64,000 nucleotides of DNA, from positions 524,501 to 588,500 of the forward strand of contig NZ_AP023361.1 of the NCBI RefSeq assembly GCF_014191545.1. Reading direction: 5' to 3'. The position numbers and the translations under genes are program-made. Positions 63,756-64,000 of the stretch are shown here, piece after piece. The notes beneath the pieces are model-generated. The model was not told the DNA's origin and ran no database searches. It saw only the letters and a list, made by a program, of their open reading frames with translations. Each line of letters begins with the position of its first letter. Position 1 is the stretch's first letter. Origin of the DNA: Terrihabitans soli. Its GTDB lineage: Bacteria > Pseudomonadota > Alphaproteobacteria > Rhizobiales > Methylopilaceae.

Positions 63756-64000
63756 TCGGCAAGCTGAAAGGCATTGTGGATTCGCGCGGCGACGATTTCG
63801 TCATCCTCGACGTGAACGGCGTCGGTTACATCGTCTCCTGTTCCTCGCGCACGCTCGCATCGCTGCCGGGCACGGGCGAAGCCGTAAGCCTTTCCATCGA
63901 AACCTATGTGCGCGAAGACCAGATTCGCCTGTTCGGCTTCGCGAGCGATGCCGAGCGCGACTGGTTTCGCCTTCTGCAGACCGTGCAGGGCGTCGGCGCC
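63752..64000 (+). CDS. ruvA: Holliday junction branch-migration protein RuvA, 5' part (runs off window)
   Basis: The first 83 residues: [29 protein letters not shown] is the OB-fold domain I of RuvA, followed by [21 protein letters not shown] and the first helix-hairpin-helix. The gene is cut at the window end. Starts inside the ruvC stop (ATGA). Confidence 0.97.
   Translation, partial: MIGKLKGIVDSRGDDFVILDVNGVGYIVSCSSRTLASLPGTGEAVSLSIETYVREDQIRLFGFASDAERDWFRLLQTVQGVGA

Overview
The window is a single, gene-dense chromosomal segment of an alphaproteobacterium, most likely of the order Hyphomicrobiales. This is inferred from high G+C, alpha-specific cell-cycle genes (gapR, rcdA, trcR), the split three-gene proton-translocating transhydrogenase preceded by an aa3-type cytochrome oxidase subunit IV gene, the zapA-6S RNA linkage, many alpha-only DUF families (DUF1036, DUF1192, DUF1244, DUF1465, DUF1013, DUF4164) and an interspersed palindrome of the type common in Bradyrhizobium relatives. 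I see no rRNA, tRNA, phage, transposase, plasmid or CRISPR features, and the species cannot be fixed from this window.

Layout. 1-3.8 kb: glutamate synthase operon (gltB 3' part, a GST-like gene, gltD). 3.8-10 kb: envelope genes (SGNH/DUF459, MltB-like transglycosylase, outer-membrane barrel) around galE/galU. 10-14.2 kb: arabinose-5-phosphate isomerase, a PomAB-like stator pair, and an NfeD/stomatin pair. 14.4-17.6 kb: rpmJ, TPR, DUF1036, N-formylglutamate amidohydrolase, DUF1244 and gapR, then a dispersed palindrome. 17.6-23.7 kb: two cell-wall enzymes (DUF882, L,D-transpeptidase), a decayed fragment of an NtrC-type regulator, a glycine-zipper protein and an intact orphan NtrC-type regulator. 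23.8-30 kb: M3 peptidase, DUF3445, CoxIV-like protein and pntA1-pntA2-pntB with a strong terminator. 30-37.8 kb: TPR lipoprotein, rpsU, a MocR-MOSC-rubredoxin fusion, a lone urtA, ferredoxin and purEK. 37.8-42.3 kb: a second stator-like pair, an ABC exporter and rpmE. 42.3-45.7 kb: rcdA, a candidate CtrA-driven small RNA, DUF1192, trcR, two DUF465 genes and an inositol monophosphatase. 45.7-52.6 kb: SEL1 protein, ThiE-like protein, P-loop protein, cspA and an accessory-looking patch of small paralogous proteins. 52.5-58.2 kb: glycolysis/Calvin operon tkt-gap-pgk-fba with microproteins. 58.4-64 kb: DUF4164, zapA, 6S RNA, TauE/SafE, 5-formyl-THF cyclo-ligase, YmdB, deaminase, yebC, ruvC and the start of ruvA.

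Most genes are core metabolism, envelope and cell cycle. The observations that best deserve follow-up are: (i) a perfect CtrA-type box (TTAA-N7-TTAA) 17 nt from a plausible -10, followed by about 90 nt that fold into three hairpins ending in a textbook terminator with an exposed CCTCCC, which looks like an unannotated cell-cycle-controlled sRNA next to rcdA; (ii) an open 881-codon fusion of a MocR regulator, a MOSC domain and a rubredoxin, which resembles the PLP-plus-MOSC layout of eukaryotic molybdenum-cofactor sulfurase; (iii) a two-domain small-protein family present both as two adjacent genes and as one fused gene with a histone-H1-like tail; and (iv) relics: the decayed regulator fragment and the AT-rich 3' end of yebC.
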